From contig NZ_SSSM01000006.1 in NCBI RefSeq assembly GCF_004801885.1, forward strand, positions 372,001-436,000: a stretch of 64,000 nt of DNA, read 5' to 3'. The notes under the pieces were generated by a model that did not search any database, was not told the origin of the DNA, and was given only the letters and a program-made list of their open reading frames with translations. The position numbers were made by a program, and so were the translations under genes. Origin of the DNA: Naasia lichenicola (GTDB lineage: Bacteria; Actinomycetota; Actinomycetes; Actinomycetales; Microbacteriaceae). This document shows positions 11,078 through 21,661 of this stretch, piece after piece (positions within the stretch are counted from its first letter, which is position 1; each line of letters begins with the position of its first letter).

Positions 11078-11494
11078 GTGAGCGTCGAAGAAACCCTGGT
11101 CCTCGTGAAGCCCGACGGCGTCGCCCGCAACCTGACGGGCGAGATCCTCGCCCGCATCGAGGCCAAGGGCTACTCGCTGGTGGACATCAAGCTCGTCGAG
11201 GCCAGCCGCGAGCTGCTCGCGGCGCACTACGCCGAGCATGAGGGCAAGCCCTTCTACGAGCCCCTCGTCGAGTTCATGGAGTCCGGCCCGATCGTGGCGA
11301 TCCGGGTCGCCGGCAACCGCGTGATCGAGGGCTTCCGCTCGCTGGCCGGCACCACCGATCCGACCACTGCAGCGCCGGGCACCATCCGCGGCGACCTCGG
11401 ACGGGACTGGGGACTCAAGGTCCAGCAGAACCTCGTGCACGGCAGCGACTCGGTCGAGTCCGCCGCGCGCGAGCTCGCTCTCTGGTTCCGCTGA
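11078..11494 (+). CDS. ndk: Nucleoside diphosphate kinase
   Basis: Transfers the gamma phosphate from ATP to other nucleoside diphosphates through a phosphohistidine; cytosolic. The 138-residue length and motifs are standard: TLVLVKPDGVARNL at the N-terminus, the substrate loop RSLAGTTDPTTAAPGTIRGD, and active-site His121 in NLVHGSDS. GTG 11078 has AAGGAG (11067-11072) upstream. It is last in the ileS-folC-DUF4233-ndk gene row, 39 nt after DUF4233. Confidence 0.97.
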   Translation: MSVEETLVLVKPDGVARNLTGEILARIEAKGYSLVDIKLVEASRELLAAHYAEHEGKPFYEPLVEFMESGPIVAIRVAGNRVIEGFRSLAGTTDPTTAAPGTIRGDLGRDWGLKVQQNLVHGSDSVESAARELALWFR

Positions 11495-11502
11495 GTCTTC
11501 CA

Positions 11503-11636
11503 TTGGTCGAGTAGGGCGCTCGCGCCGTATCGAGGCCCCTGCGGCCGAGGGCCTCGATACGGCCCTGGCGGGCCTACTCGACCAACGAATCTGATCGAGG
11601 GCCTCGACACGGCCCTTGGGCCCACTCGACCAGCGA
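11503..11636. repeat. TCGAGTAG/GCCTCGATACG intergenic repeat (family G), one full and one half copy
   Basis: The full copy has outer arms TTGGTCGAGTAGG (11503-11515) and CCTACTCGACCAA (11573-11585), with inner arms GTATCGAGGCC and GGCCTCGATAC. A degenerate half copy follows (GAGGGCCTCGACACGG ... CACTCGACCAGCGAG). The element fills the gap between convergent ndk and the VKOR gene. It may help end transcription from both sides. Confidence 0.8.
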
Positions 11637-11641
11637 GCTGA

Positions 11642-12289
11642 TCAGAACAGCACGGTCAGGAGCAGCGGGAAGTTGCTGAGGATGATCGCGACGATGACCA
11701 GGTAGTCGATGAGCACGACCAGCCAGGTCCACTTGAGCGCGGATCGGAAGAAGCTCGCCGCACTCTCCGGCAGGCCGAAGTTGCGTCCCAGGTTGTTGAC
11801 CGTCCCGTACCAGAACAGCGGGATCGTGAACAGCCAGACGAGCATGCAGTACGGGCACAGCGTGCCGATCACGAACACCGTCTGGACCATCAGCCAGTGG
11901 ATGAAGACGATCGCGAACAGCAGCCCCGCGTTGTAGAGCACCCAGAACCAGCGTGCGAACCGGGCGCCGGCGAGCAGTCCGACGCCGACAGCGACGGGGG
12001 CTGCGAATGCCGCGAGGCCGATCATCGGATTCGGGAATCCGAAGAGCGATCCCTGCCAGCTCTGGATGACCGGACCGCACGAGACGAACGGGTTGATGTC
12101 GCAGTTGAGCGGCACACCCGGGTTCGTGATGAGGGCGAAGCGCTCGATGATCAGCGTGAACGATCCGTAGAGGCCGACCAGGCCGGTGACGATGAAGAGG
12201 ATCGCGATCCAGACCGGCTGCCGCGCACCCGCCATCGCCGCGGCGGCGGCGGGCTCGGTGTTCGGGCGCGCAGCGGTCCGGGCGGTCAT
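11642..12289 (-). CDS. Vitamin K epoxide reductase (VKOR) family membrane protein
   Basis: Bacterial VKOR proteins reoxidise DsbA-like oxidases by passing electrons to quinone, so they drive disulfide formation outside the membrane in actinobacteria. This 215-residue protein has about five membrane helices and the redox motif CPYC at Cys145/Cys148 (GTLCPYCMLVW). The other conserved Cys pair lies in an extracellular loop (LNCDINPFVSC). The start ATG 12289 lies seven nucleotides after a GACAAT box on the same strand, suggesting a leaderless message. No DsbA partner is adjacent. Confidence 0.92.
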   Translation of the reverse strand: MTARTAARPNTEPAAAAAMAGARQPVWIAILFIVTGLVGLYGSFTLIIERFALITNPGVPLNCDINPFVSCGPVIQSWQGSLFGFPNPMIGLAAFAAPVAVGVGLLAGARFARWFWVLYNAGLLFAIVFIHWLMVQTVFVIGTLCPYCMLVWLFTIPLFWYGTVNNLGRNFGLPESAASFFRSALKWTWLVVLIDYLVIVAIILSNFPLLLTVLF

Positions 12290-12626
12290 GCGAGGAATTG
12301 TCGCACGCAGATCCTGACCGCTCGCGGACCCCGCGCGCTCCAACCGAGCGGATTCCGGGGAGCGATCACGAGAAGTGGAGCTGTGCATCCTTCGCGCGGT
12401 GGGGGCGTGCGGCGGGGTGTCATGCGATAATGAGCCAGTGCCCGCGCCGCGCGCGGGCAGAAGACTTCTCCGGAGTCGCAGGTGCGACCCGGTCATCGCG
12501 GAGCCAGCCTCCGCACAGCGCCGCAAGGCGTGAGCGAATCGCTCGATCCAGGATTCGGTGGACACGTTCCACCGCGAAGCATCAGGTGTGGCGGCGCGGA
12601 CCCGCATCTGCAAGGAGTCACCAGCG
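12290..12626. other. Divergent VKOR/rne intergenic region and rne 5' leader
   Basis: The 337-bp gap carries the VKOR promoter at its left end. An extended -10 motif facing rne, TGCGATAAT at 12423-12431, would give a leader of about 190 nt with a GC-rich hairpin (GCCCGCGCCGCGCGCGGGC near 12440-12460). RNase E messages are often autoregulated through the leader; whether this one is cannot be told. I see no gene in it. Confidence 0.4.
12297..12302 (-). promoter_or_regulatory. -10 box of the VKOR gene (leaderless)
   Basis: GACAAT on the minus strand, seven nucleotides before the ATG at 12289. The spacing places transcription start at or next to the start codon. Confidence 0.45.
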
Positions 12627-15245
12627 ATGGTGGATGAGAAGAGCACAGAAGAGGCCCCGAAGCGCAGGAGGACATTCCTCCGCCGAGGCGCGAGCGAGGG
12701 CCCTGACAGCACGCACCTGCCCGAGACGATCGGCGCCATCCGCGTGCCCGTTGCCGACAGCTCCGTCGACGACAGCGCCGCCGACGGCAGCTTCAACGGC
12801 AGCGGCCCCAGCGACAGCGCCGGAGCTCAGGCCGCTGAGGTGGCCTCATCGTCGGAGGAGATCATCGAGGTGGGCGGCATCGAGGTCGACGTGATCGTCG
12901 TCGACGTCGTGGAGCCTGCGGTCGAGCCGGATGATGTGCCCGCCTTCGTGGATGTCATCGAGGACGCACCCTCCGCCGAGGCACCCGCCGATCCTGTCGG
13001 AACCGACCCGGCGCTCGTGGATGCCGAGGCGCTCGACCTCACGGCGTCCGAGGACATCGATCGGAGCTCGCTCGAGTCCGACGCGGCAGTGGCGTCCGAA
13101 TCCGAGCAGCCCGCCGCGTCAGCCGAGCCCGCCTTCGTCGCGCCTCTCAGCCCTCTGCAGCTGCTCTTCAAGGCGCCTCCCGTGTTCGCCCAGGTCGATG
13201 TCGACGAGGCACCCCCGGTCGATCCCATCGACGACGGGTCCGGGCAGCAGCAGTCCGCATCGAGCCGCCGGCGCTCGCGTCGTCGCTCCGGCGGATCGCC
13301 CGACGCGCCCGATGAGGTGTCGGTCCGCGAGACCACCCGCCCCGTGCAGCGCCCGCGCGTCGTCGAGGAGATCACCGAGCCGCAGCGCGTCCGCGGCTCC
13401 ACCCGCCTCGAGGCCAAGAAGCAGCGCCGCCGCGACGGCCGCGATGCCGGACGCCGTCGCACCGTCATCACCGAGGCCGAGTTCCTCGCCCGCCGTGAGT
13501 CGGTCGACCGCACCATGGTCGTCCGCAGCTCATCCGACAAGATCGAGATCGGCGTGCTCGAGGACGGCGTCCTGGCCGAGCACTACGTCGCGAAGTCGCA
13601 GAACGTCTCGCTGATCGGCAACGTCTACCTCGGGCGCGTGCAGAACGTGCTGCCGAGCATGGAGGCCGCCTTCGTCGACATCGGGCGCGGCCGCAACGCC
13701 GTGCTCTACTCCGGCGAGGTCGACTGGGAGGCCGCTGCGGCCGAGGGCGAGAAGAATCAGCCCCGTCGCATCGAGCTGGCCCTCAAGCCCGGCGACCGCG
13801 TGCTCGTGCAGGTCACGAAGGACCCGGTGGGTCACAAGGGCGCTCGCCTGACCAGCCAGGTCTCGCTGCCCGGCCGCTACCTCGTCTATGTGCCGAACGG
13901 CTCGATGAGCGGCATCTCACGCAAGCTGCCGGATATCGAGCGCGCCCGCCTCAAGCGCATCCTCAAGGAGGTGCTGCCCGAGGGCGTCGGCGTCATCGTG
14001 CGCACCGCCGCCGAGGGCGCGACCGAGGAGCAGCTGACCGTCGACGTCAAGCGGCTGACCGCCCAGTGGGAGTCGATCAGCGGCCAGCTCGAGAAGGCCC
14101 AGGCCCCTGCGCTGCTGCACAGCGAGCCCGACCTGCTCGTCAAGATCATCCGCGATGTCTTCAACGAGGACTTCGCCCGCCTGGTCATCGCCGGTGAGGA
14201 GGCGCAGTCGACCATCGGCGGCTACCTCGGCGCCGTCGCGCCCGACCTGCTCGAGCGCGTCGAGAAGTACGAGGGCAGCGGCGACGTGTTCGCCGCATTC
14301 CGCGTGCAGGAGCAGATCGACAAGGCCCTCGATCGCAAGGTCTGGCTGCCGTCGGGTGGATCGCTCGTCATCGACCGCACCGAGGCCATGACGGTCGTCG
14401 ACGTCAACACCGGCAAGTTCGTCGGGTCCGGCGGCAACCTCGAGGAGACCGTCACCAAGAACAACCTCGAGGCCGCGGAGGAGATCGTCCGCCAGCTGCG
14501 TCTGCGCGACATCGGCGGCATCATCGTCATCGACTTCATCGACATGGTGCTCGAGAACAACCGCGACCTCGTGCTGCGGCGGCTCGTCGAGTGCCTGAGC
14601 CGCGACCGCACCAAGCATCAGGTGGCCGAGGTCACCTCGCTCGGTCTGGTGCAGATGACCCGCAAGAAGCTCGGACTCGGCCTCGCCGAATCGTTCGTCG
14701 AGAACACCGGCAAGAACGCCGAGCAGCCGCGCCCGCAATCGCAGCAGCAGGGCGACTCCCGCCGACGCAACGGGAACGGCAATGGCAATGGAAACGGCAA
14801 GCAGTCGGCCACCCCGCCGCGCCCTGCTGCAGGCAGCACGCACTCGATCACCGATGACGCCCGCAACGCGCTCGCCAAGATCGCCGCGAGCACGCTGCAC
14901 AAGGACGCCGTCGAGAGCGAGCTTGCCGCCGAGCACGGCAACCCGCCCGCCACCGAGGCCGCGCCCCAGCGGGTCGTCTTCGAGCCGGTGTCCGAGGCTG
15001 CCACTCCCGAATCCGTCTCCGAGGCGATCATCGCGCTGCCCGAGGCCTCGTTCCCCGAGATCGTGCTGCCCGAGCTGGCCCTGCCGGAGGTGGCGCCTCC
15101 TGCGCCTCGCGCCAAGGCGGCCGACGCGAACTCCCTGCTCGAAGGGGTGCTCGATGCCCTGCCCGAGCCGAAGAAGCCGGGTCAGGGTCGCTCACGCAGC
15201 CGCCGCGTCTCGACCGCCATCCTCACGCCCGACTCCAAACAGTAG
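12627..15245 (+). CDS. rne: Ribonuclease E/G
   Basis: Single-strand-specific endoribonuclease for rRNA and tRNA processing and mRNA decay. The 872-residue protein has a long acidic and then basic N-terminal extension (about residues 1-310). The S1 domain starts near 328 (LIGNVYLGRVQNVLP). The DNase-I-like catalytic core has both metal-binding Asp motifs, VVDVNTGKFVG near 590 and IVIDFIDM near 635. The C-terminal tail is low complexity, with an NGNGNGNG run and Pro/Glu repeats. After the core, where most family members have a zinc-link CxxC, the sequence reads GLAESFVENTGKNAE and contains no Cys. ATG 12627 has AAGGAG at 12612-12617. Confidence 0.95.
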   Translation: MVDEKSTEEAPKRRRTFLRRGASEGPDSTHLPETIGAIRVPVADSSVDDSAADGSFNGSGPSDSAGAQAAEVASSSEEIIEVGGIEVDVIVVDVVEPAVEPDDVPAFVDVIEDAPSAEAPADPVGTDPALVDAEALDLTASEDIDRSSLESDAAVASESEQPAASAEPAFVAPLSPLQLLFKAPPVFAQVDVDEAPPVDPIDDGSGQQQSASSRRRSRRRSGGSPDAPDEVSVRETTRPVQRPRVVEEITEPQRVRGSTRLEAKKQRRRDGRDAGRRRTVITEAEFLARRESVDRTMVVRSSSDKIEIGVLEDGVLAEHYVAKSQNVSLIGNVYLGRVQNVLPSMEAAFVDIGRGRNAVLYSGEVDWEAAAAEGEKNQPRRIELALKPGDRVLVQVTKDPVGHKGARLTSQVSLPGRYLVYVPNGSMSGISRKLPDIERARLKRILKEVLPEGVGVIVRTAAEGATEEQLTVDVKRLTAQWESISGQLEKAQAPALLHSEPDLLVKIIRDVFNEDFARLVIAGEEAQSTIGGYLGAVAPDLLERVEKYEGSGDVFAAFRVQEQIDKALDRKVWLPSGGSLVIDRTEAMTVVDVNTGKFVGSGGNLEETVTKNNLEAAEEIVRQLRLRDIGGIIVIDFIDMVLENNRDLVLRRLVECLSRDRTKHQVAEVTSLGLVQMTRKKLGLGLAESFVENTGKNAEQPRPQSQQQGDSRRRNGNGNGNGNGKQSATPPRPAAGSTHSITDDARNALAKIAASTLHKDAVESELAAEHGNPPATEAAPQRVVFEPVSEAATPESVSEAIIALPEASFPEIVLPELALPEVAPPAPRAKAADANSLLEGVLDALPEPKKPGQGRSRSRRVSTAILTPDSKQ

Positions 15246-15250
15246 GGATT

Positions 15251-15297
15251 CAGCCGAGGGCCTCGATACGGCGCCGGCGCGTCTTCTCGACCAACGA
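15251..15297. repeat. Partial family G repeat
   Basis: GAGGGCCTCGATACGGCG followed by TTCTCGACCAACGAGG: one inner arm and one outer arm of the TCGAGTAG repeat family, lying directly after the rne stop codon. Confidence 0.65.
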
Positions 15298-15306
15298 GGT
15301 TCACAT

Positions 15307-15364
15307 CGAACTGCCCAGTTCTGCCGCCTGAAGTGCGTTTCCAGTGGCAGAACTGGGCAGTTCG
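15307..15364. repeat. Palindromic intergenic element (family C, copy 1)
   Basis: Arms of 21 nt (CGAACTGCCCAGTTCTGCCGC at 15307-15327 paired with 15344-15364) have one mismatch and a 16-nt loop. The element lies between convergent rne and the DUF4031 gene. A second copy lies at 16690-16746. Confidence 0.8.
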
Positions 15365-15383
15365 TCGTTCAGCGGCCCGATGC

Positions 15384-15650
15384 CTAGTGGCGGTCGCGGG
15401 CCTTCACCCGCAGCCCGCTGTTCCGCAGTCGGATGACCAGTTCGCGCCCGGTCACCTGAATCGCTCCGGCGGCGATGAGGTCGTCGACCCTGCGCTCGGG
15501 TACGTCGTAGTGGTCGAGGTCGAAGCTGCGGCGCGGCAGATCATTGGCCTCGGCGAAGGCGTGCAGCTCGTCCAGCGAGCTGTCGCTGACGACATGGGCC
15601 CACACGGTTCCGTGAGCCGGCCACATCGCCGTATCGATCAGCACCGTCAT
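15384..15650 (-). CDS. DUF4031 domain-containing protein
   Basis: A small (88-residue) soluble protein of unknown function, widespread in actinobacteria. The fold signature is MTVLIDTAMWPAHGTVWAHV, then LDELHAFAEANDLPRRSFD and DHYDVPERRVDDLIAAGA. Trp, His and Asp residues are conserved in the family, but no activity is established. The start at ATG 15650 lies six nucleotides after a TAGGAT box, so the mRNA is probably leaderless. Confidence 0.88.
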   Translation of the reverse strand: MTVLIDTAMWPAHGTVWAHVVSDSSLDELHAFAEANDLPRRSFDLDHYDVPERRVDDLIAAGAIQVTGRELVIRLRNSGLRVKARDRH

Positions 15651-15656
15651 GCCGTC

Positions 15657-15662
15657 ATCCTA
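15657..15662 (-). promoter_or_regulatory. -10 box of the DUF4031 gene (leaderless)
   Basis: TAGGAT on the minus strand with exactly six nucleotides to the ATG at 15650. Confidence 0.6.
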
Positions 15663-15715
15663 GGAACCCAGGAGTGCTCGCCGGTCGGTGTTCGCCTCCG
15701 AGCGTGTGCACAAAA

Positions 15716-15754
15716 CCGGCGAATGTGCGCGAAATTACGGGCACATTCGGCCGG
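15716..15754. repeat. Palindromic element related to the one inside mocA (family D)
   Basis: CCGGCGAATGTGC at 15716-15728 pairs with GCACATTCGGCCGG at 15741-15754, with one bulged base. The sequence AATGTGCGCGAAATT resembles AATGTGCGGGAATCC in the element at 52522-52576. Confidence 0.6.
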
Positions 15755-15799
15755 AACGTAGTATTCGGGGGAGGACGCGCCGCGGATGGGGGAGTGCGG

Positions 15800-15829
15800 T
15801 TGGCGCCAGCGGCGATCTTCGACTATTCT
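15800..15829 (+). promoter_or_regulatory. Candidate promoter of rplU-rpmA
   Basis: TTGGCG (15800-15805), 18 nt, then TATTCT (15824-15829) is the best sigma-70-like pair in the 300-bp region before rplU. Transcription would start near 15836 and give a leader of about 130 nt. Confidence 0.45.
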
Positions 15830-15890
15830 TGACCGTTGGTGTGCGTGGCTAGGCCCGCACCGAATCTTCTCCGTCAGGAGTCGATCGTCC

Positions 15891-15924
15891 CCGTGGCGGT
15901 GAAACCCCGGTTTCATGCGGCACG
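15891..15924 (+). promoter_or_regulatory. Hairpin in the rplU leader
   Basis: CCGTG...GTGAAAC, a CCCG loop, then GTTTCAT...CACGG: an inner 7-bp stem continued by an outer 5-bp stem across an internal loop. It lies about 40 nt before the L21 start and could be an autoregulatory or attenuator element of the ribosomal-protein operon; this is inference from position and pairing. Confidence 0.4.
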
Positions 15925-15966
15925 GGCGGGATCGGGCAGACGGAATCCAACAGATTGGCTGAAAAC

Positions 15967-16275
15967 GTGGTTTACGCAATTGTGCGCGCCGGAGGGCGTC
16001 AGGAGAAGGTCGAGGTCGGCACGATCGTGACCCTCGACCGCATCAAGGCAGACGAGAGCGGCAACATCTCGCTCGTCCCCGTCCTGCTCGTCGACGGCGA
16101 GACCATCACGAGCGGCGCCGACGCGCTCTCGAAGGTCACGGTCACCGCTTCGGTGCTGAACGACCTGCGTGGCCCCAAGATCGTCATCCAGAAGTTCAAG
16201 AACAAGACCGGGTACAAGAAGCGCCAGGGCCACCGCCAGGAGCTCACCCGTGTCCAGATCACCGGCATCAACTAG
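15967..16275 (+). CDS. rplU: 50S ribosomal protein L21
   Basis: Binds 23S rRNA in the large subunit. The sequence [17 protein letters not shown] at the N-terminus and [15 protein letters not shown] at the C-terminus is diagnostic; the 102-residue length is normal. GTG 15967 is chosen because L21 proteins begin almost directly at VYA(I/V)V. A TTG at 15955 would add four residues (MAEN) and has an equally weak ribosome site, so the start is not certain. rpmA follows after 24 nt, as in most bacteria. Confidence 0.95.
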   Translation: MVYAIVRAGGRQEKVEVGTIVTLDRIKADESGNISLVPVLLVDGETITSGADALSKVTVTASVLNDLRGPKIVIQKFKNKTGYKKRQGHRQELTRVQITGIN

Positions 16276-16299
16276 CCGCGGCGCGAAGGGGAACCAGCA

Positions 16300-16575
16300 A
16301 TGGCACACAAAAAGGGCGCAAGCTCAACTCGTAACGGCCGCGACTCCAACGCGCAGCGCCTCGGCGTGAAGCGCTTCGGCGGCCAGGTCGTCGGCGCGGG
16401 CGAGATCATCGTCCGCCAGCGCGGCACCCACTTCCACCCCGGCGTCAACGTCGGACGTGGCAAGGATGACACCCTCTTCGCCCTGTCGGCCGGCGCCGTC
16501 GAGTTCGGTCAGAAGGGGCGCCGCAAGGTCGTCAACATCGTCGTCCCCGCGGCAGCGGTCGCGGTCGCGGAGTAG
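16300..16575 (+). CDS. rpmA: 50S ribosomal protein L27
   Basis: Sits at the peptidyl-transferase centre with its N-terminal tail near the tRNA acceptor ends. The 91-residue sequence starts [20 protein letters not shown] and has the conserved GVKRFGGQ and [10 protein letters not shown] blocks. There is no Firmicute-type N-terminal cleavage extension. GAAGGGG precedes the ATG. A strong terminator follows at 16607. Confidence 0.98.
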   Translation: MAHKKGASSTRNGRDSNAQRLGVKRFGGQVVGAGEIIVRQRGTHFHPGVNVGRGKDDTLFALSAGAVEFGQKGRRKVVNIVVPAAAVAVAE

Positions 16576-16606
16576 CTCTCGCACGCAGGACGAACAACTT
16601 CGGGAT

Positions 16607-16640
16607 GGGCGGGCCTCGACGGCCCGCCCTTTCCTGCCTT
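16607..16640 (+). terminator. Rho-independent terminator of rplU-rpmA
   Basis: GGGCGGGCC (16607-16615), loop TCGAC, GGCCCGCCC (16621-16629), then TTTCCTGCCTT. Confidence 0.88.
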
Positions 16641-16689
16641 AAGCAACAGCAGCACAGCGCGTTGCAACGCATCGCGCAGCAAGAACCGT

Positions 16690-19181
<2,492 letters not shown>

Positions 19182-19209
19182 CTGCGTCGGATTCCTGCTG
19201 CCGCGAATC

Positions 19210-19215
19210 TAGAAT
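19210..19215 (+). promoter_or_regulatory. -10 box of proA (leaderless)
   Basis: TAGAAT, seven nucleotides before the ATG at 19223; no Shine-Dalgarno is present. Confidence 0.65.
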
Positions 19216-19222
19216 CCTTCTC

Positions 19223-20494
19223 ATGTCCGTAACCACTGCAGCCGCGCTCGTCCCGTTGGCAGAGCGCTTCGCCGCCGCCAAGCGCGCATCCACGGTTCTG
19301 GCGACCGCCACGGCCGCGACGAAGAACCGCGCCCTCGAGGCCATCGCGTCCGCGCTGCTCGCCGAGTCCGATCGGATCGTCGCCGCGAACGCGCGGGATC
19401 TTGAGAACGCCGATGCGAACGGACTGTCCGCTGGGCTGCGGGACCGGCTCGCGCTCGACGAGAAGCGTCTCGGCGCACTCGCCGATGCGGTGCTCGATGT
19501 GGTGGCTCTCGTCGACCCGGTGGGGGAGTCGGTGCGCGGCAGCACGCTGCCCAACGGGCTCAAGCTCAGTCAGGTCCGTGTTCCGTTCGGCGTCGTCGGC
19601 GCCATCTACGAGGCCCGCCCCAATGTGACGGTCGACATCGCCGCACTCGCTCTGAAAAGCGGCAACGCCGCCGTGCTCCGCGGGGGATCCGCCGCGGAGA
19701 ACACCAACCTCGTGCTCGTCGATGTCCTGCGCACGGCGATCGCGTCGTCCGGCCTCCCGGCCGACAGCGTGCAGACGGTGGACGAGTTCGGACGCGATGG
19801 TGCCCGTGAGCTGATGCGCGCCCGCGGATTCGTCGATGTGCTCATCCCGCGCGGCAGCGCCGAGCTGATCAATGCCGTCGTGGCCGAATCGACCGTCCCG
19901 GTCATCGAGACGGGTGCCGGAGTCGTGCACATCTACCTCGATGAGAGCGCGGATGAGCAGCTCGCCGTCGACATCGTGCACAACGCCAAGGTGCAGCGGG
20001 TCAGCGTCTGCAACGCGCTCGAGACCCTGCTCGTGAACCGGGCCGCCGCCCCGCGCGTGCTCGGCCCCGTGCTCGATCGTCTCCGCGGGGCGGGCGTGAC
20101 CATCCACGGCGACGCCGACGTGCGGACTCTCTACCCCGATTCGGTCCGTGCGACCGATGAGGACTGGGCGGCCGAGTACTACTCGCTCGATCTGGCCGTC
20201 GCCATCGTCGACGACCTCGACGGTGCGCTCGAGCACATCGCCCGCTGGTCCACCCATCACACCGAGTCGATCATCACCAATGACCTCGCCAACGCCGAGC
20301 GCTTCCTCGCCGAGGTCGACTCCGCGGTGGTGATGGTCAACGCATCCACCCGGTTCACCGACGGAGGCGAGTTCGGCTTCGGCGCCGAGGTCGGCATCTC
20401 TACGCAGAAGCTGCACGCCCGAGGTCCGATGGGGCTGCAGGAGCTCACCAGCACCAAGTGGCTCGTGCGCGGAACGGGCCAGATCCGCCCGTGA
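19223..20494 (+). CDS. proA: Gamma-glutamyl phosphate reductase
   Basis: NADPH-dependent reduction of gamma-glutamyl phosphate to glutamate semialdehyde, the second step of proline synthesis. The 423-residue aldehyde-dehydrogenase-like protein has the catalytic Cys263 in RVSVCNALETLL, the cofactor region KSGNAAVLRGGSAAENTN, and the C-terminal FGFGAEVGISTQKLHARGPM. A TAGAAT box seven nucleotides before the ATG indicates a leaderless transcript, so proA can be expressed apart from obgE-proB. Confidence 0.97.
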   Translation: MSVTTAAALVPLAERFAAAKRASTVLATATAATKNRALEAIASALLAESDRIVAANARDLENADANGLSAGLRDRLALDEKRLGALADAVLDVVALVDPVGESVRGSTLPNGLKLSQVRVPFGVVGAIYEARPNVTVDIAALALKSGNAAVLRGGSAAENTNLVLVDVLRTAIASSGLPADSVQTVDEFGRDGARELMRARGFVDVLIPRGSAELINAVVAESTVPVIETGAGVVHIYLDESADEQLAVDIVHNAKVQRVSVCNALETLLVNRAAAPRVLGPVLDRLRGAGVTIHGDADVRTLYPDSVRATDEDWAAEYYSLDLAVAIVDDLDGALEHIARWSTHHTESIITNDLANAERFLAEVDSAVVMVNASTRFTDGGEFGFGAEVGISTQKLHARGPMGLQELTSTKWLVRGTGQIRP

Positions 20495-20501
20495 TCGATC
20501 G

Positions 20502-20745
20502 GGTGGGCTTCGACTCGGGCGCTTCGCGCCCGGCTCAGCCACCGGGGTTCTCTCTCTCGGTGGCTGAGTAGGCCGCCTGAGGCAGGGTCGTCTCGACGCC
20601 CTGTTGAGCGGGAGCCTTATCTGGTGGGCTTCGACTCGGGCGCTTTGCGCCCGGCTCAGCCATCGGGATGCCCTCGCGTCCGGTGGCCGAGTAGGGCCCC
20701 GCCGGAGGCAGGGCCGTATCGAAGCCCTGTTGAGCTGGAGCCTTG
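20502..20745. repeat. Tandem ~121-bp intergenic repeat (two copies)
   Basis: Copy 1 starts at 20502 and copy 2 at 20623, both with GGTGGGCTTCGACTCGGGCG and ending near GTTGAGC(G/T)GGAGCCTT. Each copy contains an inner hairpin (CGGGCGC..GCGCCCG) and elements of the GAGTAG/TCGA(A/G)GCCC repeat family. The 352-bp gap between proA and the next gene otherwise holds TAGACT at 20812-20817, a probable -10 box for the gene at 20847. Confidence 0.85.
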
Positions 20746-20846
20746 TCGGGTCCGGATGCGGCACGCTGCGCGCCGGCCGGAGTGTGCGCGTTCGTCGACA
20801 GGCGTGCTCAGTAGACTGAGGCTGCTGAACCTGATCGGAGAAACGA

Positions 20847-21050
20847 ATGTCGCTTGCCGCTGTGGTGCTCGCAGAGGGAGCTGCTCGCATCGAGCTGCCG
20901 TTCCCTCCTCTCGTATTCGGGATCATCGCGATCTCCCTGTTCGCGGTCCTGGGCTTCGTGTTCTTCAGCTACCGCAACGTGGCCAATCGGCACAATGACA
21001 AGAACGTCCGCTCCTCCGGCGGAAGCCACGGCGGCTCGTCCGGAGCCTGA
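20847..21050 (+). CDS. Small single-pass membrane protein upstream of nadD
   Basis: A 67-residue protein with one strong hydrophobic helix ([20 protein letters not shown]), a short basic stretch ([13 protein letters not shown]) and a Gly/Ser-rich tail. GGAGAAA lies seven nucleotides before the ATG. It ends five bases before nadD, so the two are probably cotranscribed. No function is recognised; similar small proteins before nadD are common in this family. Confidence 0.75.
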   Translation: MSLAAVVLAEGAARIELPFPPLVFGIIAISLFAVLGFVFFSYRNVANRHNDKNVRSSGGSHGGSSGA

Positions 21051-21055
21051 GCTTC

Positions 21056-21661
21056 GTGGACATCGATCCCGGGCATCGTCGTCCGCGAATCGGAGTGATG
21101 GGTGGAACCTTCGACCCCATCCACCATGGCCACCTCGTCGCCGCCAGCGAGGTTGCGCAGTCGTTCGACCTCGATGAGGTCATCTTCGTGCCGACCGGCA
21201 TGCCCCCGCACAAGCGGGTCGTGACCGAGGCCGAGCACCGCTATCTGATGACGGTCATCGCGACCGCCGCCAACCCCCGCTTCACCGTCTCGCGGGTGGA
21301 CATCGATCGGCATGAGACGACCTACACGATCGATACCCTTCGCGACCTGAAGAAGGCCCGGCCGGACGCCGATTTCGTCTTCATCACGGGTGCGGACGCC
21401 GTCGCGCAGATCTTCACCTGGAAGAACGTGCAGGAGCTCTGGGATCTCGCGCATTTCGTCGCGGTCAGTCGTCCAGGACACGTCGTGTCGCTCAGTGATC
21501 TTCCAGAGGGCGACGTAAGCTGGCTTGAAGTTCCGGCGCTGGCGATATCGTCCACCGACTGCCGTAGTCGTGTGGAGAGGGGTTTTCCCGTCTGGTATCT
21601 CGTTCCCGACGGCGTCGTGCAGTACATCTCCAAGCACCACCTGTATCGGAGTACTTCATGA
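21056..21661 (+). CDS. nadD: Nicotinate-nucleotide adenylyltransferase
   Basis: Adenylates nicotinate mononucleotide with ATP to give deamido-NAD in NAD synthesis. The nucleotidyltransferase fold has the phosphate loop [18 protein letters not shown], including the HxGH motif, then [11 protein letters not shown] and the C-terminal ISSTDCRSR motif. The 201-residue length is standard. The start is GTG 21056. It overlaps the following membrane-protein gene by 4 nt (ATGA), and rsfS lies beyond, a common actinobacterial grouping. Confidence 0.96.
   Translation: MDIDPGHRRPRIGVMGGTFDPIHHGHLVAASEVAQSFDLDEVIFVPTGMPPHKRVVTEAEHRYLMTVIATAANPRFTVSRVDIDRHETTYTIDTLRDLKKARPDADFVFITGADAVAQIFTWKNVQELWDLAHFVAVSRPGHVVSLSDLPEGDVSWLEVPALAISSTDCRSRVERGFPVWYLVPDGVVQYISKHHLYRSTS

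Noticed and set aside
20502-20745. CRISPR-like array
   Set aside because: Only two copies, 121 bp apart with no spacer structure and no cas genes; it is a plain tandem duplication.
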